Source of the DNA: Xanthobacteraceae bacterium
GTDB taxonomy: Bacteria; Pseudomonadota; Alphaproteobacteria; Rhizobiales; Xanthobacteraceae
Direction: 5' to 3'
Length of the DNA stretch: 64,000 nt
NCBI GenBank assembly: GCA_019745775.1
Contig: JAIESR010000070.1
Span: forward strand, 19,545-83,544
A program made the position numbers and the translations under genes. The notes under the pieces were generated by a model that made no database searches, was not told the DNA's origin, and saw only the letters and a program-made list of their open reading frames with translations. Shown here piece by piece: positions 1 to 7,866 of the stretch. How positions within the stretch are numbered: the first letter of the stretch is position 1; each line of letters starts with the position of its first letter.

Positions 1-1
1 C

Positions 2-649
2 ATTCTCGTCGACACGTCGCCGGACCTGCGCGAGCAGCTGCTCGATGCCAATGTCGACTGGGTCGACGCCGTGCTGTACACCCACGAGCATGCCGACCAC
101 ACCCACGGCATCGATGACTTGCGCGGCCTGTTCATCAACCGCCGCAAGCGCGTTCCGGTCTGGCTCGATGAGCGCGTCTCGCACATCCTGAACGCCCGCT
201 TCAGCTACTGCTTCCAGGCCGCACCCGGCAGCGAATATCCGCCGATGGTCCGCGAGCACCGTATGGAGGCCTACAAAGCCGTCACGGTCGAGGGGCAGGG
301 AGGCTCGATCACCGCCCTGCCCATCCTCCAGGACCATGGCGATATCACCTCGCTTGGCTTCCGCTTCGGCCGGCTGGCCTATTCCTGCGACCTCAAGGGC
401 CTTCCGGCCGACAGCGTCTCGGCGCTCGAAGGCCTCGACGTCTGGATCATCGACGCGCTGCGCGACAAGCCGCATCCGAGCCACCTGAGCGTCTCCGAGG
501 CGTTGGACTGGATCGAGAGCCTCAAGCCCAAGCGCGCGATCCTGACCAATCTTCACAGCGACCTCGACTACGACGAATTGCGCAGCCGGCTGCCGCATAA
601 CGTCGAGCCAGCCTATGACGGGCTGAGCATCGAATTGCCCGAGGCGTGA
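2..649 (+). CDS. MBL-fold metal-dependent hydrolase, PhnP-like (5' end outside window)
   Basis: A metallo-beta-lactamase-fold hydrolase whose start lies upstream of the window; the reading frame is open from base 2. The metal-binding signature HEHADHTHGIDD (HxHxDH) is at bases 80-115. Later metal ligands fit the histidine in LQDHGD, the aspartate in YSCDLKG and the final histidine in LTNLHSDLDYDEL. The pattern matches the PhnP/cyclic phosphodiesterase-like branch of the superfamily. In many Rhizobiales a gene of this type follows metG and tatD, but those would lie outside the window, so this is only an expectation. The natural substrate cannot be told from the sequence. Family assignment is secure, function is not. 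Confidence 0.85.
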   Translation: MLVDTSPDLREQLLDANVDWVDAVLYTHEHADHTHGIDDLRGLFINRRKRVPVWLDERVSHILNARFSYCFQAAPGSEYPPMVREHRMEAYKAVTVEGQGGSITALPILQDHGDITSLGFRFGRLAYSCDLKGLPADSVSALEGLDVWIIDALRDKPHPSHLSVSEALDWIESLKPKRAILTNLHSDLDYDELRSRLPHNVEPAYDGLSIELPEA

Positions 650-716
650 CGTTCTGCCCGCATTTGCAGGCTTTCTGAGCGCTACCTATGGGCGGCTTCA
701 TCCATACGAGGATATT

Positions 717-743
717 CCATAATATACCTTATGCGAATTATGG
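717..743. promoter_or_regulatory. AT-rich inverted repeat upstream of dps
   Basis: CCATAAT and ATTATGG form a perfect 7-base inverted repeat separated by 13 bases, inside an AT-rich patch (about 705-745) that stands out from the GC-rich surroundings. It lies about 130 bases before the dps start. It could be a promoter with an operator, plausibly for oxidative-stress or iron control of dps. No known Fur, Irr or OxyR consensus was recognised, so the role is inferred from position only. Confidence 0.3.
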
Positions 744-870
744 ACGTGTGCTGGTCCCCGGCCGCGGGCCGAGGAACTTTGGTTCCAGCGCGGCGTTGAA
801 TGTCATCAAAACGTGCGGTTGGCACGCCATCTTCTGACCCCCGCTTCCACAACGATCCGAGGTACCAACC

Positions 871-1413
871 GTGGCCAGCAACAAAGTGAGAAAGCTCGAA
901 CCGCGCGAGGCGTCCGCACGCCTGAATACGCCGACCGATCTGTCGGACGAAGCCATCGAGGCCGTGACGGAAGCGCTCAACGGTTTGCTCGCCGACACGT
1001 TTGCGCTCTATGTAAAGACCAAGAATTTCCACTGGCACGTCAGCGGACCGCATTTTCGCGACTACCATCTGCTGCTCGACGAGCAAGCAGCGCAGATCGA
1101 GGCCAGCGTCGACGTTCTGGCAGAGCGCGTCCGCAAGATCGGCGGCACCACGATCCGTTCGATCGGCCACATCGCAAAGCTTCAGCGCGTCAAGGACAAC
1201 GACGAAGAGCTCGTGCTGCCGGGCGATATGCTGTCCGAATTGATGGCGGACAACAAAGCCCATATCGAAAACATGCGCGAAGCCCACAAGCTCTGCGACG
1301 AGCATGACGACGTGGCGACCGCCAGCCTGCTCGAGGTCTTCATCGACGAGGCCGAGAAGCGCTGCTGGTTCCTGTTCGAGGCGAGCCGCGGCGCCGACCG
1401 CAGCGGGCACTAG
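871..1413 (+). CDS. dps: Dps family DNA-binding ferritin-like protein
   Basis: Dps proteins form a dodecameric shell that binds the nucleoid and oxidises and stores iron using hydrogen peroxide, protecting DNA. The 180-residue product has the family core at about residues 30-175. Against the well-studied family, the intersubunit ferroxidase ligands appear to be H54 (in KNFHWHVSGPHF), H66, D70, D81 and E85, all present. The N-terminal tail has several Lys/Arg residues (KVRKLEPRE), as in DNA-binding members. The GTG start at 871 is chosen because GAGG sits 8 bases upstream and the homologous region begins soon after. It is a single-gene unit with an AT-rich inverted repeat upstream. Confidence 0.93.
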   Translation: MASNKVRKLEPREASARLNTPTDLSDEAIEAVTEALNGLLADTFALYVKTKNFHWHVSGPHFRDYHLLLDEQAAQIEASVDVLAERVRKIGGTTIRSIGHIAKLQRVKDNDEELVLPGDMLSELMADNKAHIENMREAHKLCDEHDDVATASLLEVFIDEAEKRCWFLFEASRGADRSGH

Positions 1414-1500
1414 CAGGTCACCTGTCGCGGGGTATTTGTTGGTGCTATGATCGCCATCAAGCCGGGGCCACAGAAGCTCCGGGTGATGTGGGAGGCGTTC

Positions 1501-1917
1501 ATGTCGTTTCGTGTCGTCTTGTTGGCGGCCGCGGCCGCCCTGCTCGCTGCACCGAACTCAACCGCCGCGCAATCGCTTGATTTCGTCGCTTACCAATCGA
1601 ACGTCGAGCCGATCTTCCTGACCAAACGCGACGGCTTCACGCGCTGCGTCGTCTGTCACGGCGGCGCGACCAATTCCTTCAGTCTGGTCCGGCTACGGCC
1701 CGGCGTTAACACCTACACGGAAGATCAGTCGCGCAAGAACTTCGAGGTGGTGTCGCGGCTGGTGGTGCCCGGCAAGCCCGAGGACAGCCATCTGTTGATG
1801 TATCCGCTCGTGCCGGATGAGGGCGGCGCGGCCTATCACTCGGGCGGCCGGCAATGGCCGAGCAAGAGCGATCCCAATTGGCAGGTCATCGCCAAGTGGA
1901 TCAACGGGCAGAAGTAG
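1501..1917 (+). CDS. exported mono-haem cytochrome c-like protein
   Basis: A 138-residue protein with a signal peptide (about residues 1-21, cleaved near STAAQ) and one haem-attachment motif, CVVCH. The surrounding pattern (YQSNVEPIF, then CxxCHGG, then VVPGKPEDSHLLMYPL, HSGG and a closing WINGQK) resembles the PSCyt1-type cytochrome domain found in many periplasmic proteins of unknown partner. The ATG at 1501 is preferred over an upstream in-frame ATG at 1447 because GGGAGG lies 6 bases before it and the signal peptide then begins correctly. It converges on a YVTN propeller gene. A structural link between the two products is possible but unproven. Confidence 0.75.
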   Translation: MSFRVVLLAAAAALLAAPNSTAAQSLDFVAYQSNVEPIFLTKRDGFTRCVVCHGGATNSFSLVRLRPGVNTYTEDQSRKNFEVVSRLVVPGKPEDSHLLMYPLVPDEGGAAYHSGGRQWPSKSDPNWQVIAKWINGQK

Positions 1918-1930
1918 CGGGCACGACGAC

Positions 1931-1970
1931 AAAAGAAGAGAGGGCGCATGACCGCCCTCTCCCGTTTCAA
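1931..1970. terminator. bidirectional intrinsic terminator between convergent genes
   Basis: A perfect 9-base-pair stem (GAGAGGGCG with CGCCCTCTC, 1938-1946 and 1953-1961) with a 6-base loop sits between two convergent genes. An A-rich run on its left becomes TCTTCTTTT on the minus strand, so it should work best for the minus-strand propeller gene. The plus-strand side has only a short TTT. Confidence 0.7.
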
Positions 1971-1985
1971 AAGTCTGTCAGTGCA

Positions 1986-3044
1986 TCAGTCGATGGCGAG
2001 CGTGCCGATCCGCTTGGGCGCCTGGCCGACGCCAATCACCGCGATTTCCTGCATCTTCTGCGTATCGATCGCCGACACCGAATTATGCGCGGCGTTGGAG
2101 ACGTAGATCTGCCGGCTGTCGGGCGTGAACGTCACCCAGTTCGGGACCGCCGCCATCGGGGTGCGGCCCGCGACCTTGATCAGCGGCAAGGACACCTGCC
2201 CGATCACCTTGAGGTCCGGTAGCGAATACGCCACCACCGCATTCGCCAGAATGCTCGTCACCCACAGCACCTTGTTGTCGGGCTGCACGCCCATGCCGTG
2301 CGACGGCGAGGTCAGCCGATGGTGGATGACGTCGATGCCGGGCGTCGTCGGCAGCTCGATCTTGCCGACCATTTTGCGGGTGGCGAAGTCGATGATGCCG
2401 AAGCCGTTCAGGTCGGAGAGCTGCACGAACACCCGCTTCGTCGAGCCGTCAGGATTGGTCTCCATCGTCATCGGGCGCACGCCCTTGCCGAGATTGAGCT
2501 CCCAGACGATCTCCTCCTTCTGGAGGTCGATCACCGTGAAGATGTCGGTACGGGTCGAGCCCATGATCGCGTAGCGGCTGTCAGGCGTCACATAGGTGTT
2601 GTGCAGACGCCCATTGGTCAGGATCGAGACCTTTCGCTCAAGCTTGACGGGGTCAATAATGTCGAGCGCGCCCGGCTCCTGCGCGATCGCGACTACGATG
2701 CGGCCGTCCTTGGCGACGGCGATGTTGTTCGGTCGGCCGCTCAGCACGACTTTCTTGAGGAGCTTACCGGTCTTCTGCTCGAAGACGTCGACCGTATGGT
2801 CCGCCTCGTTGCTGGCATAGACGCGTGTGCCGTCGGGTGAGAACGCGACGCCGTGGGCGGCCTCGATCCCGTTGATCATCGACACCACTTTGTGCGTGCG
2901 CGGATCGACAACATGGATGTTGTCGCCGCCGCTATTGGTCACATAGATCAGTGACGAGCCCGCAGCGGCGGTCTGTGCGCTGAAGACAAGCAGCCCGGCA
3001 GCGATCGCTGAAACAAAAAGGGCCCGTAGCCTAGCATTGCACAT
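1986..3044 (-). CDS. exported YVTN/beta-propeller repeat protein
   Basis: A 352-residue protein with a signal peptide (about residues 1-28, ending in QTAAAGS) followed by repeated blades of the YVTN type, for example SLIYVTNSGGDNIHVVD, then TRVYASNEADHTVDVF and RQIYVSNAAHNSVSAID. These fold into a seven-bladed propeller of the lactonase/SMP-30-like superfamily. Such propellers occur as enzymes or binding scaffolds in the periplasm, and the sequence does not show which. The ATG at 3044 has a strong GGGAGG 6 bases upstream. It is transcribed alone, converging on the haem protein gene. The product is quite plausibly linked to that cytochrome, but this is only context. Confidence 0.8.
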   Translation of the reverse strand: MCNARLRALFVSAIAAGLLVFSAQTAAAGSSLIYVTNSGGDNIHVVDPRTHKVVSMINGIEAAHGVAFSPDGTRVYASNEADHTVDVFEQKTGKLLKKVVLSGRPNNIAVAKDGRIVVAIAQEPGALDIIDPVKLERKVSILTNGRLHNTYVTPDSRYAIMGSTRTDIFTVIDLQKEEIVWELNLGKGVRPMTMETNPDGSTKRVFVQLSDLNGFGIIDFATRKMVGKIELPTTPGIDVIHHRLTSPSHGMGVQPDNKVLWVTSILANAVVAYSLPDLKVIGQVSLPLIKVAGRTPMAAVPNWVTFTPDSRQIYVSNAAHNSVSAIDTQKMQEIAVIGVGQAPKRIGTLAID

Positions 3045-3161
3045 GGCTTACCTCCCGAATGTTTTTTGCTTGATTCACAGTCTAGTCCCACCGGTGCCTC
3101 GACTTCAATGCGGTCCGCGCCGATGGTAGATAGCGGCAACCAATGGAAACAGGATTTCGTG

Positions 3162-3968
3162 ATGGAAGCGTCGCGCGACATCAACAGGCTGATCGAGATC
3201 ATGGCGGCGCTGCGCACGCCCGGAACCGGCTGCCCGTGGGACCTCGAGCAGAATTTCGCGACCATCGCGCCCTATACGCTTGAAGAGGCCTACGAAGTCG
3301 CCGACGCGATCGCCCGCAACGATCTCGACGACTTGCGTGAAGAGCTCGGCGACCTCTTGCTCCAGGTCGCGTTTCACGCCCGCATGGCCGAGGAACAAGG
3401 CGCGTTCGATTTCGGCGGCGTGGTCGAGGCGATCACCGAGAAGCTCCTGCGCCGCCATCCGCATGTGTTCGGCGATCAACGGGGACTATCGGCCGAAGCG
3501 GTCGAAGGGCTCTGGCAGCAGATCAAGAGCGAAGAGAAGGCCGCCAAGCCCAAAAGCAAGGACAAGAGCGAGACCGGCACGCTTGCCGGCGTCCCGATCG
3601 GCCTCCCTGCCCTGACCCGCGCGCTCAAACTCCAGCAGAAAGCCGGCAAGGTCGGGTTCGACTGGAACGATCCGCTCGCGGTGCTGGCGAAGATCCGGGA
3701 AGAGGCCAATGAGATCGAGGCCGATATCAGGAGCGGCAAACGTGACGCCGCCTCCGCCGAAGTCGGCGATCTCTTGTTCGCCGTGGCGAACCTCGCCCGG
3801 CATCTCAACGCCGACCCGGAGGCGACGCTGCGCGCCACCAATCAGAAATTCGAGCGGCGCTTTGCCTCGATCGAACGCGCGCTGGCCGCGCGCGGCAAGA
3901 CACCGGCGCAGTCGACGCTCGCCGAGATGGACGCGCTGTGGGATGAGGCCAAGGCGGCGGAGAAATAG
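3162..3968 (+). CDS. mazG: nucleoside triphosphate pyrophosphohydrolase MazG
   Basis: MazG hydrolyses (d)NTPs to NMP and pyrophosphate, cleansing damaged nucleotides and influencing the stringent response. Two tandem MazG domains are visible: residues about 5-110 (RTPGTGCPWDLEQ; EEAYEVADAI; REELGDLLLQVAFHA, holding the EExxE and ExxD Mg-binding motifs) and about 150-250 (KVGFDW; REEANEIEADI; EVGDLLFAVANLARH). The 268-residue length is usual. The ATG at 3162 begins the conserved segment (MEASRDINRLIEIM); in-frame ATGs at 3108 and 3123 are possible, so the N-terminus is not certain. It converges on hflX, as in many Rhizobiales. Confidence 0.93.
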   Translation: MEASRDINRLIEIMAALRTPGTGCPWDLEQNFATIAPYTLEEAYEVADAIARNDLDDLREELGDLLLQVAFHARMAEEQGAFDFGGVVEAITEKLLRRHPHVFGDQRGLSAEAVEGLWQQIKSEEKAAKPKSKDKSETGTLAGVPIGLPALTRALKLQQKAGKVGFDWNDPLAVLAKIREEANEIEADIRSGKRDAASAEVGDLLFAVANLARHLNADPEATLRATNQKFERRFASIERALAARGKTPAQSTLAEMDALWDEAKAAEK

Positions 3969-4025
3969 GCTACAGCCGCTCGCCGCCTTCAGGAAACTGC
4001 AACAAGCATTTCATCGGCACCCCGC

Positions 4026-5405
4026 CTACCGGCCGGCGTTCTTTTCGACGCCGAATTTCGCCCGCACGACTTCGACCTTGGCCGGGTCGGCGCGCACCTT
4101 CATGACGACCCTGCCGTCATCCCGGTCGGTGCGCAACAGCACTTCGGTGTTGCGATGCAGCCAGCTGATGCCGGCGCCATCGGCACTGTCGAGCTCGAAC
4201 TCGAGCACGGTGCGGTTCGCCGCGATGCGCGCCTCGATCGCATCGGTGAGCTGGTCGATGCCCTCGCCGGTGATCGCCGACGCCGGCACCGGCCGCTGGG
4301 CCGAGTCCTGGCGGGCCGCCAGGTTCATCAGCCGCTCGCGGTCGGCAGCGCTGAGCCGGTCGATCTTGTTCCAGACCTCGATCACGCGGCCGCCTTGCTC
4401 CGCCTCGACCCCGAGCTGGCGCAACACGTCCTCGACGTCGTGCTGCTGCGCCTCGGCGTCCTCGTGCGAGACGTCGCGCACATGCAGGATCACGTCGGCC
4501 TCGATCACCTCTTCGAGCGTTGCACGAAAAGCCGCCACCAGCATGGTCGGCAGATCGGAAATGAAGCCGACCGTATCGGAGAGGATGATCCGCGCGCCGT
4601 GCGGCAGATCGACCGCGCGCAACGTTGGATCGAGCGTGGCAAACAGCATGTCGGCCGACAGCACGCGCGCCCGCGTCAGGCGGTTGAACAGCGTCGACTT
4701 GCCGGCGTTGGTGTAGCCGACCAGCGCCACGATGGGATAAGGCACGCGCTTGCGGCTGTCGCGATGGAGCTTGCGGGTGCGCTTGACCTTATCGAGGTCG
4801 TTCTCGATGCGCGCGATGCGCTCCTCGATCAGCCGGCGGTCGGTCTCGAGCTGGCTCTCGCCCGGCCCGCCCAGGAATCCGAAGCCGCCACGCTGGCGTT
4901 CCAAGTGCGTCCAGGACCGTACCAGGCGGCTCTTCTGGTAGGTCAGATGCGCGAGCTCGACTTGGAGCGAGCCCTCGCGGGTGTGGGCGCGGCGTCCGAA
5001 GATTTCCAGGATCAGCCCGGTGCGGTCGAGCACCTTCGCCTGCCAAGCCTTTTCGAGATTGCGCTGCTGCACCGGCGAGAGCGCGCAGTCCATCACGACG
5101 ATACCGGCCTCCTCGCTCTTCACGACGCCGGCGATCTCGTCGACCTTGCCCTTGCCGATAAAGGTTGCGGGGCGGATTTCATTGAGCGGAACGATGCCCG
5201 ACGACGTGACGTCGAGATCGATGGCATGCGCGAGGCCGACGGCCTCGTCGAGTTTCGCTTCGGGAGAACGCTGGCTGCGTGCCGCGCGCGCCGCGCTCTT
5301 GCTGCGTTCGCGCAGATGCGGCTCGATGACGATGGCGCGCCCGGTCGCCGGGCCGTCATGCAAGCCCGGACGATTGGTCGATTGGTCGAACCGGCGCGGT
5401 TCCAA
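4026..5405 (-). CDS. hflX: ribosome-associated GTPase HflX
   Basis: HflX is a GTPase that binds the 50S subunit and splits stalled ribosomes. The 459-residue product has an N-terminal HflX domain (about residues 45-195), a glycine-rich linker (RGGFGFLGGPGESQLETDRR), and a TRAFAC-class G domain: G1 GYTNAGKST, G3 DTVGF, G4 NKID. The only reasonable start is a TTG directly abutting the hfq stop codon (TAG then TTG, no gap), with a purine-rich GGGGGAC inside the 3' end of hfq as ribosome binding site. This arrangement implies translational coupling to hfq. The first 45 residues are poorly conserved in the family. Confidence 0.95.
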   Translation of the reverse strand: MEPRRFDQSTNRPGLHDGPATGRAIVIEPHLRERSKSAARAARSQRSPEAKLDEAVGLAHAIDLDVTSSGIVPLNEIRPATFIGKGKVDEIAGVVKSEEAGIVVMDCALSPVQQRNLEKAWQAKVLDRTGLILEIFGRRAHTREGSLQVELAHLTYQKSRLVRSWTHLERQRGGFGFLGGPGESQLETDRRLIEERIARIENDLDKVKRTRKLHRDSRKRVPYPIVALVGYTNAGKSTLFNRLTRARVLSADMLFATLDPTLRAVDLPHGARIILSDTVGFISDLPTMLVAAFRATLEEVIEADVILHVRDVSHEDAEAQQHDVEDVLRQLGVEAEQGGRVIEVWNKIDRLSAADRERLMNLAARQDSAQRPVPASAITGEGIDQLTDAIEARIAANRTVLEFELDSADGAGISWLHRNTEVLLRTDRDDGRVVMKVRADPAKVEVVRAKFGVEKNAGR

Positions 5406-5669
5406 CTAGACTTTGTCCCCCACCGCCGGCGCCTCCTCGGCCCCTTCGAACAGTTGGATCGGATGACCCGGCATGATCGTCGAGATGGCGTGCTTATACA
5501 CGAGTTGCGAGTGTCCATCGCGGCGCAGCAGGACGCAGAAGTTGTCGAACCACGTTACGACGCCCTGCAACTTCACACCGTTCACCAGGAAAATGGTGAG
5601 CGGGGTTTTGCCTTTGCGAACATGGTTGAGGAAGGTGTCCTGTAGGTTTTGCGAGCGGTCGGCCGCCAT
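5406..5669 (-). CDS. hfq: RNA chaperone Hfq
   Basis: Hfq is a hexameric Sm-like protein that anneals small RNAs to mRNAs; in rhizobia it also affects nitrogen-fixation and stress regulons. The 87-residue product has the Sm1 motif ([19 protein letters not shown]) and the signature Sm2 motif YKHAIST, with the proximal-site residues Q8, F42 (in DNFCVLL) and K56-H57 region intact. It starts at an ATG at 5669. Downstream, hflX begins with no intergenic space. Upstream, 181 bases separate it from the aminotransferase gene, enough for its own promoter. The short acidic C-terminal tail is typical of alphaproteobacterial Hfq. Confidence 0.97.
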   Translation of the reverse strand: MAADRSQNLQDTFLNHVRKGKTPLTIFLVNGVKLQGVVTWFDNFCVLLRRDGHSQLVYKHAISTIMPGHPIQLFEGAEEAPAVGDKV

Positions 5670-5850
5670 TGTCGTTGTCCCAGTTTATTGACCTGCGAGC
5701 CCCTTCCCGCAGATTTTATTGCCAGCCCATCGTGCCCCTGGTTGTTTTTGCTCACGGCGGCCTGGACTCTGGCATTACAGGGCACTGCGCGGGGCGGCGC
5801 AAGCACAAGTTGGGAGAAAACCGACCCAATTGGCCAAAAGTCGAGGCTGA

Positions 5851-6708
5851 TCAGCCAACTTCTGCATGCCCGTGGAAAGCCTGCCGGAGCGCCCGCGCGA
5901 CGGGCCCCGGCTTGCCGTCCCCGACCGGCTTTCCGTCAATCTTGATGATTGGCATGACGATTTGGGTGGCGGACGACAGGAAGGCCTCCCGGGCAGCCTG
6001 CGCTTCCGCCACCGTGAAAGGGCGCTCCTCAAGGCTCAGGCCCTGGGCCGCGATGGCGCCGAGCAGCACGTCGCGGGTGATGCCGCGCAGGATGGCGGTA
6101 TCGGCGGCACGGGTAACCACCTTGCCGCCGGCGGTGACGATCCAGGCATTGCTGGACGAGCCCTCGGTCACGTTCCCTTCCCGATCGACGAACCAGGCCT
6201 CCCGTGCACCCTGCTCGCGCGCAGCCTGCTTGGCCAGCACGTTGGGCAGCAGCGAAATCGACTTGATGTCGGGCCGGCCCCAGCGGTTGTCAGGTACGGT
6301 GACCACGCCGATGCCGGCCGCCGCCAGCTTCTCATTGCCGGCGTTGTCGAGTGTACGGGCGGTCACCACCACTGCCGGCGCCGTGCCGGACCGCGGGAAG
6401 GCATGATCGCGCCGCGCCACGCCGCGGCTGACCTGGAGGTAGACGAGCCCGTTCTCCACGCGGTTGCGGCGGACGGTTTCGCGCATCACCACGCCGAGTG
6501 CGGCCGGCGACATCGGCATCGGCATGCGCAGCGCGGCGAGCGAACGTTCCAACCGAGCCATGTGCCGGCGCTCGTCGACCAGGCGGCCGTCCCGCACCTC
6601 GCAGACCTCGTAGACGCCGTCGGAGAACTGGTAGCCGCGATCCTCGACGTGAACCGTGGCCTCGCGCCACGGCCGGTAGCGGCCGTTCACATAAGCAATG
6701 CGGGACAT
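5851..6708 (-). CDS. PLP-dependent class IV aminotransferase, D-amino-acid aminotransferase-like
   Basis: A fold-type IV PLP enzyme of 285 residues, related to D-alanine aminotransferase and branched-chain aminotransferases. Visible signatures are VNGRYRPW near the N-terminus, VEDRGYQFSDGVYEV, the PLP-binding lysine in DIKSISLLPNVLAKQ, and EGNVTEGSSSNAWIV, the phosphate-binding family signature. In many Rhizobiales an enzyme of this type is encoded between ntrX and hfq and is annotated D-amino acid aminotransferase. The ATG at 6708 starts the homologous region; an in-frame start 17 codons upstream would add an unconserved extension. Substrate handedness cannot be proven from sequence. Confidence 0.88.
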   Translation of the reverse strand: MSRIAYVNGRYRPWREATVHVEDRGYQFSDGVYEVCEVRDGRLVDERRHMARLERSLAALRMPMPMSPAALGVVMRETVRRNRVENGLVYLQVSRGVARRDHAFPRSGTAPAVVVTARTLDNAGNEKLAAAGIGVVTVPDNRWGRPDIKSISLLPNVLAKQAAREQGAREAWFVDREGNVTEGSSSNAWIVTAGGKVVTRAADTAILRGITRDVLLGAIAAQGLSLEERPFTVAEAQAAREAFLSSATQIVMPIIKIDGKPVGDGKPGPVARALRQAFHGHAEVG

Positions 6709-6783
6709 GAGGTTGGGGTGGTTCCTTCGGCGGACGCTAAAGACGAGCGACCGTAGCACGCCCGCCGCCGCGATCCATGGAGA

Positions 6784-7779
6784 TCAGCCTGTGCTGGACA
6801 CAAACGAGCGAACGAAGGCCGAGCCGACGTTCGAATATTCGAAGGCGTGGAGCCCGAGTTCGTCGGCGATTTCGGTAAACGCCGCCACGCCGCGCACCGA
6901 ATTGCCCTTAGGGTCGAGACGTGGCGAATAGGTGCCGATTCCGAGCTGGCGATTGACCACCCCGCAGATGCCGCCGCCGACACCGCTCTTGGCCGGCACA
7001 CCGACGTCGAACGCCCAGTTGCCGGAATAGTCGTACATGCCGCAGGTGAACATCACCGCCAGCGTGCTGCGCACCGCCAGGAGATCGAACACCTGGCGGC
7101 CGGTTACCGGATTGTCGCCGACATGCGCCAGCGTCGAACCCATGTGCGCGAGGTCGGCGGCGGTCACAAGGATCGAGCACTGGCGGAAATAGATGTCGAG
7201 GATATCGTCGACCGAACCCTCCACTGCGCCCACATTACGCAGCAGGTGGCCGATGGCGCGGTTGCGATGTCCGGTGTCGGCTTCGGATCGGTAGACCGCC
7301 TCGTCGACGGCTAACGTCCGGCCGGCCGCTTCCGACAGCTTCTCGAGGATCAGCTCGAATGCGCCCTTGCCGACAAGCTTGTGCACGATGCCCGTCACCG
7401 TGATGGCGCCCGCGTTCACCATCGGGTTGAACGGCATGTTGGTGCGCGGATCGAACACGATGGAGTTGAAGGCGTCACCACTCGGCTCGACGCCGACCTT
7501 CGCCAGCACCGCCTCACGGCCCGCGAGCTCCAATGCCAAACAATAGACGAAGGCTTTTGACACCGATTGGATCGTGAAGGTCCTGTCCGTGTCGCCCACC
7601 GTGTGCAGGCCGCCGTCGACCGTGGCAATGGCAATGCCGAACGCCTCCGGATCGACCCTGGTCAGCTCGGGAATGTAGTCAGCGAGCGCACCTGAACGGT
7701 TGGGGCGATGGCGCGCATGGGTATCGCACAAAAGCTCAACAAGCCGATTGCCCAGTACGGGGCCGCGCTTCTGGTCCAT
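6784..7779 (-). CDS. glsA: glutaminase A
   Basis: A beta-lactamase-fold glutaminase that hydrolyses L-glutamine to glutamate and ammonia. The 331-residue product carries the catalytic S72-x-x-K75 motif (FTIQSVSKAF), the NPMVNAGAI segment, and the C-terminal KSGVGGGICGVV and GYSFR-region equivalents (PRLDPKGNSVRG). The length is typical. The ATG at 7779 is chosen because the conserved N-terminal segment begins there, although the frame stays open far upstream. It is divergent from an MFS gene with only 87 bases between starts, so the two may share a control region. Together with the MFS gene and the following unknown gene it interrupts the usual ntrX-to-hfq neighbourhood. Confidence 0.93.
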   Translation of the reverse strand: MDQKRGPVLGNRLVELLCDTHARHRPNRSGALADYIPELTRVDPEAFGIAIATVDGGLHTVGDTDRTFTIQSVSKAFVYCLALELAGREAVLAKVGVEPSGDAFNSIVFDPRTNMPFNPMVNAGAITVTGIVHKLVGKGAFELILEKLSEAAGRTLAVDEAVYRSEADTGHRNRAIGHLLRNVGAVEGSVDDILDIYFRQCSILVTAADLAHMGSTLAHVGDNPVTGRQVFDLLAVRSTLAVMFTCGMYDYSGNWAFDVGVPAKSGVGGGICGVVNRQLGIGTYSPRLDPKGNSVRGVAAFTEIADELGLHAFEYSNVGSAFVRSFVSSTG

Positions 7780-7866
7780 AACCGGTATTTTAGACCACGC
7801 AGCCTTGACGACCAGCAAGCTCCGTTGGCAACGCTGCACATAATTTCGGCTTCCCCGGGAGGGACC

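Noticed and set aside
815..832. Sigma-54-like sequence TTGGCACGCCATCTTCT before dps
   Set aside because: The -24 part fits, but the -12 element is CTTC rather than TTGC at the required spacing.
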